This document shows, piece by piece, positions 7,887 to 16,664 of a DNA stretch of 64,000 nt. Position 1 is the stretch's first letter, and the number at the start of each line of letters is the position of its first letter. A program made the translations under genes and the position numbers. Under the pieces are notes generated by a model. It did not search any database, was not told the origin of the DNA, and worked only from the letters and a program-made list of their open reading frames with translations. Source of the DNA: CAYFIW01 sp964500645 (GTDB taxonomy: Bacteria > Chloroflexota > Dehalococcoidia > Lucifugimonadales > UBA826); NCBI GenBank assembly GCA_964500645.1, contig CAZCOH010000001.1, forward strand, positions 62,001-126,000, in the 5' to 3' direction.

Positions 7887-10160
7887 ATGACTTCAGAACC
7901 AAATTTTCAAGGCAAAATTGGGAAAACCTACAAAGACTCGATACCAGACTGGAAAGAACCGCCTTCCACTCATGATGGAAACTCACCCAATGTACTTATA
8001 ATTCTCCTCGATGACACCGGGTTTGCTAATTTCGGATGCTTTGGCTCTACGATCGAGACCCCCAATATTGACTCACTCGCCTCAAATGGTCTCAGGTATT
8101 CAAATTTTCACGTTACTCCACTATGTTCACCAACAAGGGCTTCATTACTGACAGGCAGAAATCACCACACCGTCGGCATGGGATCGATCGGTAACTACCA
8201 TGACGCTGGATTCCCAAATCTTAGAGGACTCGTGAGTAGAAATGCCGCTCTACTTTCGGAAATGCTCAGAGAGGAGGGGTATGCCACTTATGCTCTAGGC
8301 AAATGGCATCTAAATCCTTCGGAAGAAACTTCAGCCGCCGGCCCCAGACACGGATGGCCTCTACAGAGGGGTTTCGATAGATTTTATGGATTCCTTGCCG
8401 GAGCCACAGATCAATTTTATCCCGAGCTAAGCTACGACAATCATCCTGTTGATCCCCCTAAAACACCCGAGAACGGATATCACGTAACAGAGGATCTTGT
8501 CGATCACGGAATTCAATTTATAAACGACCAGAAATCCATTTATCCAAACACTCCGTTTTTTATGTATCTTGCGACCGGTGCGATGCACTATCCACACCAG
8601 GTTCCGAAAAAATATATAGAAAAATATCGCGGCAAGTTTGATGAAGGATGGGATGTGATAAGAGAAAGGTATTTCAACAAGCAACTTGAACTTGGGATCA
8701 TACCTGAAAATACTAAACTTCCTCCCAGGAATCCCGGAGTGCAACCCTGGAACGAGTTGGGGGAAAACGAAAAGAAATTCATGTGCAGACTTCAGGAAAC
8801 GTGGGCAGGTTTCCTCGACCATACTGATGAGCAAATAGGAAGACTCATTGACCATCTTAAGTCTATAGGTGAGATCGATAACACAGTCGTCATAATTACA
8901 GCAGATAACGGAACCAGCCAAAATGGTGGCCCCTATGGTGTAATGAGAGTGGGCCCAAGTTCAGCTCGAAATGCGGCCAATGACGGAAGAACTGTTGGTG
9001 AAGAGATCGGACTGCCCACCATAGAAGAGAATTTCTCAGAGATCCAATCCATTCTTGATGAAATAGGTGGCCCAAAGAGCTACACAGATATTCCATGGGG
9101 ATGGTCACAAGTAGGAAACACTCCACTTAGATGGTACAAACAAGATACCCACGGTGGTGGTGTGCGGGTACCTATGATCGTTCATTATCCTTCTTCATCA
9201 GATCAAGGGTCCACAAGTGGAAAGATTCGAAACCAGTTTCATCACGTAAGTGACATTACGCCTACTGTGCTGGACATACTTTCTATAGAACCAAGATCAA
9301 GTTACCTTGGTTACGATCAAATACCAATTTCGGGTACTAGCTTTGCTTACACACTAAGAAAAGAAAACGATGACCAATCTCAAAAGAAAGTTCAGTATTT
9401 TGAGATGTCCGGGAACCGGGCAATATGGTCGGAAGGCTGGAAGGCGGTCACGCGCCACAGAAAAGACGATGATTATGACTCAGAAACATGGGAACTCTAC
9501 AACCTTACCGAAGACTTCTCTGAAACAAATGACCTGTCTGAATCCGAACCAGTAAGACTGAAAAAGATGATTGAACTATGGTGGAGCGAAGCAGAAAAAC
9601 ATGGGGCCCTACCATTGGACGACAGATCCTTTGAAAAAACCGGCCCCAGTAAACAACCTGGCGCATATCACGAAGACCTACACTACCATTACAAAGCCCC
9701 TCTATCCCATATATCCTCACCATTATCACCGCAGATATTAAGAGGTGACTGGACCCTTACGGCAGATATTACTATCGATAATCATGAGACTGAAGGAGTT
9801 ATATATTCCCAAGGGTCTTCTATGGATGGATTTTCACTTTTCATCAAAGAAAACAAGCTTAACCTGTCACACAAGTCATCGGGCAGCGAAACCCGCTTAC
9901 AATCCACAGAGTCACTGGACGTCGGTAGAGTAACTATAGTCCTACATAGCAATGACGATTCTGAAGGTGGGTTGTCAATTTCAATGCATGTAGATGATAA
10001 AAACTTCGGAATAGTCTCAATCGACAGTAAATCTAAAGGATCCCGAATGGGCACGGATGTGGGAAAAGACGCATTATCTCCCATTTCTGATGCATATGAT
10101 GCTCCTTTTCCTTTCACAGGAACAATACATACCGTCGATATCGTGGTTGTACCGGGATGA
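7887..10160 (+). CDS. Arylsulfatase with C-terminal jelly-roll domain
   Basis: The 757-residue product contains the sulfatase catalytic domain at about 33-560. It has metal ligands LLDDTG and TADNGT, the Cys-Ser-Pro-Thr-Arg motif (Cys80, to be matured to formylglycine), and GKWHL. The last 140 residues resemble the ConA-like C-terminal domain of the Pseudomonas arylsulfatase group (GDWTLTADITI through FTGTIHTVDIVV). It hydrolyses sulfate esters. No signal peptide is visible, so it is either cytoplasmic or exported another way. GGAGG lies 14 bp before the ATG, a rather long spacing. A formylglycine-generating enzyme is not in the window. Confidence 0.92.
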   Translation: MTSEPNFQGKIGKTYKDSIPDWKEPPSTHDGNSPNVLIILLDDTGFANFGCFGSTIETPNIDSLASNGLRYSNFHVTPLCSPTRASLLTGRNHHTVGMGSIGNYHDAGFPNLRGLVSRNAALLSEMLREEGYATYALGKWHLNPSEETSAAGPRHGWPLQRGFDRFYGFLAGATDQFYPELSYDNHPVDPPKTPENGYHVTEDLVDHGIQFINDQKSIYPNTPFFMYLATGAMHYPHQVPKKYIEKYRGKFDEGWDVIRERYFNKQLELGIIPENTKLPPRNPGVQPWNELGENEKKFMCRLQETWAGFLDHTDEQIGRLIDHLKSIGEIDNTVVIITADNGTSQNGGPYGVMRVGPSSARNAANDGRTVGEEIGLPTIEENFSEIQSILDEIGGPKSYTDIPWGWSQVGNTPLRWYKQDTHGGGVRVPMIVHYPSSSDQGSTSGKIRNQFHHVSDITPTVLDILSIEPRSSYLGYDQIPISGTSFAYTLRKENDDQSQKKVQYFEMSGNRAIWSEGWKAVTRHRKDDDYDSETWELYNLTEDFSETNDLSESEPVRLKKMIELWWSEAEKHGALPLDDRSFEKTGPSKQPGAYHEDLHYHYKAPLSHISSPLSPQILRGDWTLTADITIDNHETEGVIYSQGSSMDGFSLFIKENKLNLSHKSSGSETRLQSTESLDVGRVTIVLHSNDDSEGGLSISMHVDDKNFGIVSIDSKSKGSRMGTDVGKDALSPISDAYDAPFPFTGTIHTVDIVVVPG

Positions 10161-10213
10161 ACACTAATCACTGAAACATAAAAGATACATACGATTTTCT
10201 GAAGGAGGAGAGT

Positions 10214-11140
10214 ATGAAGGTAGGATTTATAGGTCTTGGTGGTATCGGCAAGCACATGGCAATAAATATTGCCAAAGCAGATTTTGATCTCACAGTCACT
10301 GATCTACGCGAGCCACCCCTTAAGGAACTCGAAACGCACGGAGCCCATATTGCTGGCAACCCCCGTGAGGTAGCTGAATCCGCTGACATAATATTATCCA
10401 GCCTTCCATCTAATGAAGCGAGCATAGAAGTAGCTCTTGGATCGGATGGTGTCCTGAACGGTACCAAAAATGGCGATATTTACATAGAGCTGAGTACCAT
10501 TAGCCCAGAAGTGGTTCACTCGATTGCTAGTGAAGCGGAAAGTAAAGGCGTGTCAGTTCTGGATGCCCCGGTAAGTGGAGGACTTAAAAAACGTCAGGAA
10601 GGATTACTGACCGTTATGGTGGGAGGTGACACAAAAAGCGTGACACGAGCGATGCCGGTTTTCGAGGCTTTTGGAAATAATATATTTCACGTAGGAGAGA
10701 GTGGATCAGGGGCTACCATAAAGCTGATCAATAATCTTCTTTGCGGCATAAATTACGTTAGCACGATGGAGGCACTTGTACTGGGTGCAAAGTCAGGCCT
10801 GGATATAGAAACACTGAGATCAGTAATCAGTGAGAGCAGCGGTAACAGTTATGCCTTTGAAGAAGTGATTAATAATCTCACTACTCGCAGTCCTGAACCC
10901 CCACAAGGTGAGATTGCTACTCAGGGACTGCACACCATCGGTAAAGATGTAATATTGGCGAATGAGATGGCACAGAACATGTCTGTACCTCTATCTGTCG
11001 GTTCATCAGCACTACAACCTTTACTAGCCGGCTTAGCGAACGGCTGGGCTCATAAGGAATACTGGGTAATCCTGAAATTGTTAGAGCAGCTTAGCGGGGT
11101 AGAGGTAATGCCACGGGAATTGCGACATTCCGAGGATTAG
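10214..11140 (+). CDS. 3-Hydroxyisobutyrate dehydrogenase-family oxidoreductase
   Basis: The 308-residue protein starts with the Rossmann motif VGFIGLGGIGKHMAINI, preceded by a strong GGAGGAG ribosome site. The family substrate motif DAPVSGGLKKRQEGLLTVMVGG follows, then the catalytic lysine helix GSGATIKLINNLL. Enzymes of this type oxidise beta-hydroxyacids (3-hydroxyisobutyrate, tartronate semialdehyde, related acids) with NAD(P). It follows the sulfatase by 53 bp on the same strand and could be co-transcribed, although a functional link is not obvious. Family is secure; substrate is undetermined. Confidence 0.9.
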   Translation: MKVGFIGLGGIGKHMAINIAKADFDLTVTDLREPPLKELETHGAHIAGNPREVAESADIILSSLPSNEASIEVALGSDGVLNGTKNGDIYIELSTISPEVVHSIASEAESKGVSVLDAPVSGGLKKRQEGLLTVMVGGDTKSVTRAMPVFEAFGNNIFHVGESGSGATIKLINNLLCGINYVSTMEALVLGAKSGLDIETLRSVISESSGNSYAFEEVINNLTTRSPEPPQGEIATQGLHTIGKDVILANEMAQNMSVPLSVGSSALQPLLAGLANGWAHKEYWVILKLLEQLSGVEVMPRELRHSED

Positions 11141-11199
11141 TCACATCATCAGCACATAAAGTCTTTGATTGGGTATCATCTCTGGTGTCACCCTTCCCT

Positions 11200-11220
11200 C
11201 AGGAGTCATGATTACTCCTG
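11200..11220. terminator. Short hairpin between convergent genes
   Basis: CAGGAGT (11200-11206) and ACTCCTG (11214-11220) form a perfect 7-bp stem with a 7-nt loop between two converging genes. There is no clear U-tract on either side, so a terminator role is only suggested by location. Confidence 0.3.
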
Positions 11221-11266
11221 TAGCAGGCATATATGATGATTTTGGCAATTTAGCTGTGGAAGCTGA

Positions 11267-12952
11267 TTAAGTTCTATCACTGATCTCGACAGTTTGTGTT
11301 GGCCCGTTCAAGAACATGACCATACTTTTGCCAGCCGGCCCACCAAACGACATCAGTTCTATCTTCTCTGGACGTTCAAATCCAGGAAATTCAGTTGTGC
11401 GAGCTTGATCACTGGGAAGATCTAATATCCATCGCCAAGGTTTTAATAGAAATGATGGGTTAATTCTGAAGCTATTTTGCAAGGAAGCAGCACTAATTTT
11501 TGTGTTGGCCCACAAGAAATCTCTAACCATTTCTTTAGACCAACCTTCCTTGGCGCATATTTCAGCATGATCAGGAGCCAATATAACGATTGTTCCGGTA
11601 CCGCCCTCAGGATCGTATGGATCAGGATCAGACCAACGCAGGCTGGTGTAGCCACCACGCCCGGTGATGGCCCCGGATACACCTCGAAGAAGTGGCTCCG
11701 GTTCGTAATTGTTAAGGTCTGCGGCATCGATAATGTTTCTCACGCCTCCTACTGTGACTGTAGAAGAAGATTGTGAAAATCCTTTTGAGGTGTGAAATTG
11801 AGGCCATATCTCCGGGAAATTGTCTTGGGATTCCGCGGCACACAGACTGAATTTTGCTGCAGAACCAATTGTGTCCATATCCATTTCACCAGGATAGTTG
11901 TGCCCTACGTTCATTAAAGTAAGTCTCAGTGCTCTGCCTAGAATAACGTTGACTCTAGATTGCCTTCCTGGGCCTAACGTAGCCTGTTTGGAATTAATAC
12001 CGAGTTCGTCGACAATTGGTCCGTTTACAAGCATAAAAGGGGCGTCTGGAGAGGTAGACATTAACCATTGTCGTGCTCTTCCTCCCATTTGTATGATTGA
12101 TTTACACGCCGCAATTATGATGGGAAGGTGCGCTGGTTCGCATCCGGCCATTGCACTAGAAATAGCAATTTTTTTGACTGTAGCGATCCCCATACCCGGA
12201 GGCAAATGGCCCACTATCTGCTCTGAAGGTAGAGTTGTACCAGAAAGCAGTTCATTCACCCTTTCTTCTGTTGGAGGAACTAGAGGAAAGCCATCACCCC
12301 ACCCTTTATCGAGGAAATCTTTATTGAAATTTTCCCAAGCGTCTAACTTATCTTTCCCTTTAAAAGTTATTGATGGACCGTCTGCTCTGTAGGCTTCTAC
12401 ATCAGAGGAATCTATTGTTAAAGAGTCTGGGTTTGTTAGACCATTAACAATTGAGTCGATTTGCTTCTCTATTTCTCTACTCGATTCTTCTGGGCTGACT
12501 GAGGTTATAACGCAGGGAATAGTTACGAACGGAGCAGTTTCCATTCCAAAAGCTTTCGCTGTTGCTACTGTATCTTTCTGGAAACCAGAAGAAGCTATTG
12601 AAACTGTTGGAAGCCCCTTTCTTTCAAGATAAATCATGTCGTGGACAAGCCACGACGTACATTGGCCTCAATCTGAAGAAGAACCAACAGCGACATCACA
12701 TTCTTTAGCGACTTTATCTAATACAGCCGTCGGAGTTGGTATTCCACCTTCATATAGTGTCACATCGATGTGTTTATACTTTTCTTTAAGTTTAGTTCCT
12801 ACCCTGTTAAGCACAGCATCTCCACCTCTTTTACGATTCCAGACTAGCCCAACCTTTAGTCCGTCAAGGTTGTTTGGTCTTATTGCTGGATCTGTGGTTT
12901 GAGCTGGTCCTCTTAATTCAGACACAGGATTTAGGACATGTAAATCCGACAT
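11267..12952 (-). CDS. UGSC-family selenoprotein (in-frame TGA read as selenocysteine), with large C-terminal domain
   Basis: The frame runs from ATG 12952 (GGAGGAACT just upstream) to the stop at 11267, 561 residues, interrupted only by one TGA at 12668-12670 (residue 95). Around it the protein reads GSSSD-U-GQC-TSWLVHD, then MIYLERKGLPTVSIA, which matches the UGSC-motif family, with Gln in place of Ser. Residues about 10-175 form the thiol/selenol domain; from about 195 onward is a long domain with GWGDGFPLVPPTEERV and a Gly/Pro-rich body of unknown function. A 7-bp hairpin starts 11 nt after the TGA. Members are thought to be redox proteins, but the reaction is unknown. The alternatives are a nonsense mutation or a base error. 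Confidence 0.85.
12638..12656 (-). promoter_or_regulatory. Candidate bacterial SECIS hairpin
   Basis: In the minus-strand mRNA the arms GTCGTGG (12656-12650) and CCACGAC (12644-12638) pair perfectly over 7 bp around a CUUGU loop. The loop begins 18 nt after the in-frame TGA, within the spacing usual for bacterial selenocysteine insertion elements, and it contains a G and U as SelB-recognised loops do. It lies inside the coding sequence, as bacterial SECIS elements do. Confidence 0.7.
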
Positions 12953-13069
12953 AGTTCCTCCAACGATATCTATAGGTAAGCGTGAATACTATAGATTTAG
13001 GAGAAGTTATAGCAACCCAGACGTACAGAGAGTATCTCTCTGCCATCTAGCCATGCAGGAATTTCAGAT

Positions 13070-13087
13070 AAAAGGTAGTGACCTTTT
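13070..13087 (-). terminator. Possible dnaN terminator
   Basis: AAAAGGT and ACCTTTT pair over 7 bp with an AGTG loop, starting 27 nt beyond the dnaN stop. The only U-run is the 3' arm itself, so this is weak. A second 7-bp hairpin (CAGAGAG/CTCTCTG, 13026-13042) follows before the selenoprotein gene. Confidence 0.35.
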
Positions 13088-13113
13088 TGTGCCTGAAAAT
13101 GACGAAAATTTCG

Positions 13114-14250
13114 TCACCATTGAACAAACATCGGCATTACAACGTGGGTGTAACCTTCTTTACCTGTTGAACGTACCACGCCCGGACTGGAAGGATTCGT
13201 CATCTCGAAGGCAACCTCACCGTCACCCAGAACGTCAAGAACTTCCGATAGATATTTATTGTTAAATGCTATCCGGGAGTCTTCATCCACCTCCCCATTA
13301 ACATCTCCGTCAATCTCACCCTGATTGTCACCAAGTTCTTCAGCTCTTGAAGATATTGATATACCAGACCCCTCTTCACCATCCATGATCTGTACTCTGA
13401 CAATTCCACTACCGTCTCTTGCAAATATGGAAGCGGACCGAACAGCTCTCATAAAATCTGATTGCTGGACTATTACGCTATTTCTGTGATCTTCAGGTAT
13501 TAGAGACCTGAAATTAGGAAAAGCACCTGGCATAAGCTGTGACACAATTTCAACGGTCCCTATATTAAAGAGAGCATGTGTTCCGGCTGAGGTTACGGTG
13601 AATTCAACTTCTGAATCATCGCTGCCAATTAATCTTCCAACCTCCTGCATAGCTTTTGCAGGAATAATAAACTCTGACGGCTCAGGAAGTGGTTCTGATA
13701 GTTTCCCTTCATAAACTGCCAACCTGAAACCATCTGCGGCTGCAAAGGTAAAATCATCGCCGTTTACTTCAACTTTTATCCCGGTAAGTACAGGGCGTGA
13801 ATCTTCGGTTGCTGCAGCAAAAGCCACATGGGCAATAGTCTCTCTCAGTACCTGAGGATCAATTTTGATTGTGGATCCCTCATCTACAGTTGGTATTGGA
13901 GGAAATTCTTCAGCATCTGTTCCATTTATGTTCGCTTCAAATCTCTGACATTTTAGAGAAGTACTTAAGGGATCAGGAGTGGTCTTAATATCAATCCGGT
14001 CATCCGGTAGGGAATTAACAAAGTCGGTGAGAAGTCTTGCAGGAATTGTTACCTCACCTTCCTGTTCAACCTGAGCACCAATCTTGGTAGTTATAGCTAT
14101 ATCCAGATTAGTGGCTGTCAGGACAAGCATACTGTCTTCTGTGGATATTTTAACATTCTGCAACACTGGCAAATTGCTACGTGTAGCAACAGCCCGTCCC
14201 ACGATAGCTAATCCTCTGCTTAAATTCTGTTGAAGGCATGATACCTGCAT
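13114..14250 (-). CDS. dnaN: DNA polymerase III beta subunit (sliding clamp)
   Basis: The 378-residue product has the three-domain clamp architecture. It opens MQVSCLQQNLSRGLAIVGRAV, has the first-domain core SNLPVLQNVKI, and ends with the conserved C-terminal VVMPMFV segment. The clamp tethers the replicative polymerase to DNA. AGGAGTGA precedes the ATG. In most bacteria dnaN sits beside dnaA at the origin; here it is alone between the selenoprotein gene and a lipoprotein gene, with no dnaA, recF or gyrase gene nearby and no cluster of DnaA boxes noticed. An acidic Glu/Asp/Gly-rich insertion (EEGSGISISSRAEELG... GEVDEDSR) lies in domain 3. Confidence 0.95.
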   Translation of the reverse strand: MQVSCLQQNLSRGLAIVGRAVATRSNLPVLQNVKISTEDSMLVLTATNLDIAITTKIGAQVEQEGEVTIPARLLTDFVNSLPDDRIDIKTTPDPLSTSLKCQRFEANINGTDAEEFPPIPTVDEGSTIKIDPQVLRETIAHVAFAAATEDSRPVLTGIKVEVNGDDFTFAAADGFRLAVYEGKLSEPLPEPSEFIIPAKAMQEVGRLIGSDDSEVEFTVTSAGTHALFNIGTVEIVSQLMPGAFPNFRSLIPEDHRNSVIVQQSDFMRAVRSASIFARDGSGIVRVQIMDGEEGSGISISSRAEELGDNQGEIDGDVNGEVDEDSRIAFNNKYLSEVLDVLGDGEVAFEMTNPSSPGVVRSTGKEGYTHVVMPMFVQW

Positions 14251-14379
14251 CGATAGTCACTCCTAAGTATTTAGACCAAGTATATTGCCGTCCAATATCA
14301 TCGTCAACGAGAACGCTATATATAGTATCCGCGAATATAAATACTACTACTGACTGTATCCTACTATTTAGGTATTCAA

Positions 14380-15105
14380 TTACCGGATCGCCTTGAAGTT
14401 AAGTTCCAGAAAAATTTCGTCATCAACAGAAATTATGAACGGCAATCTCGGTTTCGATAAATTGAATTGATCCCATGTTATGGAAGTCTTTGCAACACCG
14501 ACAATCTCTCTCACCGAAAAATCTGCAGTCGTATCCCAGGAAGTCGAAACTGTAGTTCCAGATACGGTCATATCGCCTGTAATGGCAAATGTAGCGGAAT
14601 CGGAGGAAGGCAAAGGCCATGGTAGATTCTGAAAGTCTGTGACTACAAAAGTTATTTCCTGTCCCAGTCCCCCGTTTCGTCTAACCCAGTTATCACGTTT
14701 ATTATCATCGCTTTTAAATGAAGTTGCATCAATCTTTATCAGGGAATCTTCAGTCGTATTTCCTTCGGCATCAAAACTCAATTCACCGATAACCTGGGTT
14801 GTTATTCCCTCTGCTGTAATGGGTGTGTCAAAACGAGCAAGCCTTTCACCTATACTGTATTTTGCTGCAGAACCCTCTCCAAGAACGAGGGTGACACCAG
14901 AGTCAGCTTTATTAGCATCATTTACGGACTCCAATTTCGGTTCCTGAGACTCTTCCGGTTTATCATTAGAATTGCTGTCTACGTTAGTCGTAGTGACAGT
15001 TTGAACAGATGACGACGAAGTTACAGAAACGTCATCCTGAGAATCTGAACATGCGGAAATAAAAAGACATAGAATCACAGCCATCAAGAAAACCCGAATA
15101 TGCAT
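14380..15105 (-). CDS. YceI-like domain lipoprotein
   Basis: The 241-residue product starts with a lipoprotein signal peptide ending FISAC (predicted lipidated Cys19). A Ser/Thr/Asp-rich linker to about residue 65 follows, then a beta-rich domain. That domain shows YceI-like features: SFDAEGN, DATSFKSDDNKRDNW, and FAITGDMTVSGTTVSTSWD, which resembles the family G-DLTIHG-V segment. YceI proteins are lipocalin-like carriers of isoprenoids or act in stress. GGAGG lies 6 bp before the ATG. It probably sits on the outer face of the membrane. The YceI call is moderate because the middle of the domain diverges. Confidence 0.75.
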   Translation of the reverse strand: MHIRVFLMAVILCLFISACSDSQDDVSVTSSSSVQTVTTTNVDSNSNDKPEESQEPKLESVNDANKADSGVTLVLGEGSAAKYSIGERLARFDTPITAEGITTQVIGELSFDAEGNTTEDSLIKIDATSFKSDDNKRDNWVRRNGGLGQEITFVVTDFQNLPWPLPSSDSATFAITGDMTVSGTTVSTSWDTTADFSVREIVGVAKTSITWDQFNLSKPRLPFIISVDDEIFLELNFKAIR

Positions 15106-15229
15106 CTTGGACCTCCACAGAAATTAAAATCCTGACCTTCTAATTTTATATAAAAATATGGGACATTCACTTCGACAGCAAATGCCCCATATATTGTGGA
15201 GTTCTCAACCTCCGAATTGTATAAACTAC

Positions 15230-15721
15230 TTATTGAACAGTTATAGTGCCCACCATGCCCAAAGACTCGTGGGGTATACATATGAGTTCGTAAGTTCCTG
15301 CTTTATCAAATGTAAAATTTAAAGTCCCTGTCTCACCAGCTTCAACCTCCATATCTATCCCGAGGTCATCAACGGTAAAAGAATGAAATTCGTTCTGGGA
15401 CGTCATCTTAAACGTAACAGTCTCTCCGACTGAAAAAGCCAACTCTGCCGGTGCGAATGCATAATCTCCCCCTTCATCCTTCAGTTCAACAATTACTTCT
15501 GTTCCCGCGGAGGCGCTAGAAGCCGAACTCTCCGCTGCAACCGGAGCTGCTGCCGCAGGGGCAGCGGCAGGTGGCGCTGAAGAAGGCTGTTGGGAGGCAG
15601 GAATTGGTGCGGCTTTTACTGCGTCATGGTCACCCTTTGGTGGCACGTCCCCTCCACACGCCGCAACAATAGACAAAGCTGCCACAAGTGTTGTTAATAG
15701 GACTATCTTCATATGAAGCAT
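15230..15721 (-). CDS. Cupredoxin-domain lipoprotein (blue copper type)
   Basis: The preferred start is ATG 15721, with GAGTGAGG upstream; longer in-frame starts overlap that ribosome site. The product of about 163 residues has a lipobox (SIVAAC), an Ala/Pro/Ser-rich linker, then a cupredoxin fold. Probable type-1 copper ligands are His in EFHSFTV and Cys, His and Met in LICIPHESLGM. It is likely an extracellular, membrane-anchored electron carrier, similar in layout to auracyanin-type proteins of Chloroflexota. It diverges from lexA, and a copper ATPase lies downstream of lexA, so a copper link is plausible. Confidence 0.88.
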   Translation of the reverse strand: MLHMKIVLLTTLVAALSIVAACGGDVPPKGDHDAVKAAPIPASQQPSSAPPAAAPAAAAPVAAESSASSASAGTEVIVELKDEGGDYAFAPAELAFSVGETVTFKMTSQNEFHSFTVDDLGIDMEVEAGETGTLNFTFDKAGTYELICIPHESLGMVGTITVQ

Positions 15722-15849
15722 AAAATTAGACCTCACTCCTTTGTAACTGATTTTGGACCCTTTACATTGAAAGTTGTATCAACATTATTTAGATTGGTGA
15801 TAACTTTCACAATTAATATCATATCATCCGGCTTTTTAGGGGGTCAACG

Positions 15850-15919
15850 AACATATTATCAATTAGCAATATCAAAAGTTGACGGGGTTGACGTAGCACA
15901 TCTGTTCTGATAATATGTT
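15850..15919. repeat. 12-bp inverted repeat around the lexA promoter
   Basis: AACATATTATCA (15850-15861) is repeated as its exact reverse complement TGATAATATGTT (15908-15919), 46 bp apart. The right copy covers the lexA -10 element. This could be paired regulator sites or a loop-forming element in the divergent cupredoxin/lexA region. Confidence 0.6.
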
Positions 15920-15933
15920 TCGAACATTAGTAC
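15888..15933 (+). promoter_or_regulatory. lexA promoter with candidate LexA operator at the start site
   Basis: TTGACG (15888-15893) and TAATAT (15911-15916) are separated by exactly 17 bp, a good sigma-70 promoter. CGAACATTAGTAC (15921-15933) lies at the expected transcription start and matches the Gram-positive SOS box GAAC-N4-GTTC at all but one base. This fits autorepression by LexA. The operator consensus of this lineage is not known to me. Confidence 0.6.
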
Positions 15934-16010
15934 TGATAATGCCCCATTTGGCGAAATCAGTAACCGTAGAAAACACACAATAACATCATAGAACAGAATC
16001 GGGAGGAAAA

Positions 16011-16664
16011 ATGAAGAGGCCGCTTTCCAAACGACAAAAAACAATGCTCGACTATATCCAAGATTTCATGAAGTCAAACAGCTATCCGCCTACCGTACGG
16101 GACATACAGGCGGGTTGCGATATAAGTTCTACTTCAGTTGTTGATTACAATCTGCAGATTTTGCAGCGAGAAGGATACCTACAGAGGAAAAGGGAAGTTT
16201 CTCGTGGTATAGAACTCCTTGGTGAAGCTGCATCCTCAGCAGGGGATACATTCAGAAACCTTATGACAGTCCCCGTTCTGGGAAACATAGCAGCCGGTGA
16301 ACCTTTACCTGTTTCCAATACCGGTCCCTGGAACAACGCCGACTTCGACAATGTTGATCTACCTCCATTTTTAACCAAGGGAAAAGAAAACATTTTTGCC
16401 TTAAGGGTTAAAGGTGAATCTATGATTGATGCTCTTGTCGGAGATGGAGACCTCGTTCTACTTGAACCTGTAACACAACCACAGAATGGTGACATGGTAG
16501 CTGCCTGGTTACAGGACAGAGAAGAAGCTACTTTAAAACATTTTTACCTTGACGGAGATCAGGTCCGTCTCGTCCCGGCTAACAGCCAGTTAAGTCCAAT
16601 CACTGTTGACGCCACAAACGTCGCAGTAAAAGGACGTGTAGTTGGAGTAGTAAGAACCATGTAG
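16011..16664 (+). CDS. lexA: LexA repressor / S24 autoprotease
   Basis: The 217-residue product has the winged-helix DNA-binding domain (residues 1-70, YPPTVRDIQAGCDISSTSVVDYNL). The self-cleavage site is Ala95-Gly96 in NIAAGEP, and the catalytic dyad is Ser137 (VKGESMIDA) and Lys176 (EATLKHF). GGGAGG lies before the ATG. LexA represses DNA-damage genes and cleaves itself when RecA is activated. A strong promoter and a probable operator lie upstream. The stop codon is embedded in a perfect palindrome, and an intrinsic terminator follows. Confidence 0.95.
   Translation: MKRPLSKRQKTMLDYIQDFMKSNSYPPTVRDIQAGCDISSTSVVDYNLQILQREGYLQRKREVSRGIELLGEAASSAGDTFRNLMTVPVLGNIAAGEPLPVSNTGPWNNADFDNVDLPPFLTKGKENIFALRVKGESMIDALVGDGDLVLLEPVTQPQNGDMVAAWLQDREEATLKHFYLDGDQVRLVPANSQLSPITVDATNVAVKGRVVGVVRTM

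Noticed and set aside
9782..10255. 157-residue minus-strand frame over the end of the sulfatase
   Set aside because: It lies antisense to the well-supported C-terminal domain of the sulfatase and has no recognisable features.
12668..12952. Separate 94-residue protein ending at the TGA
   Set aside because: It stops in the middle of a family motif and the frame continues directly into the rest of the UGSC-type domain, so it is the first part of one longer gene.
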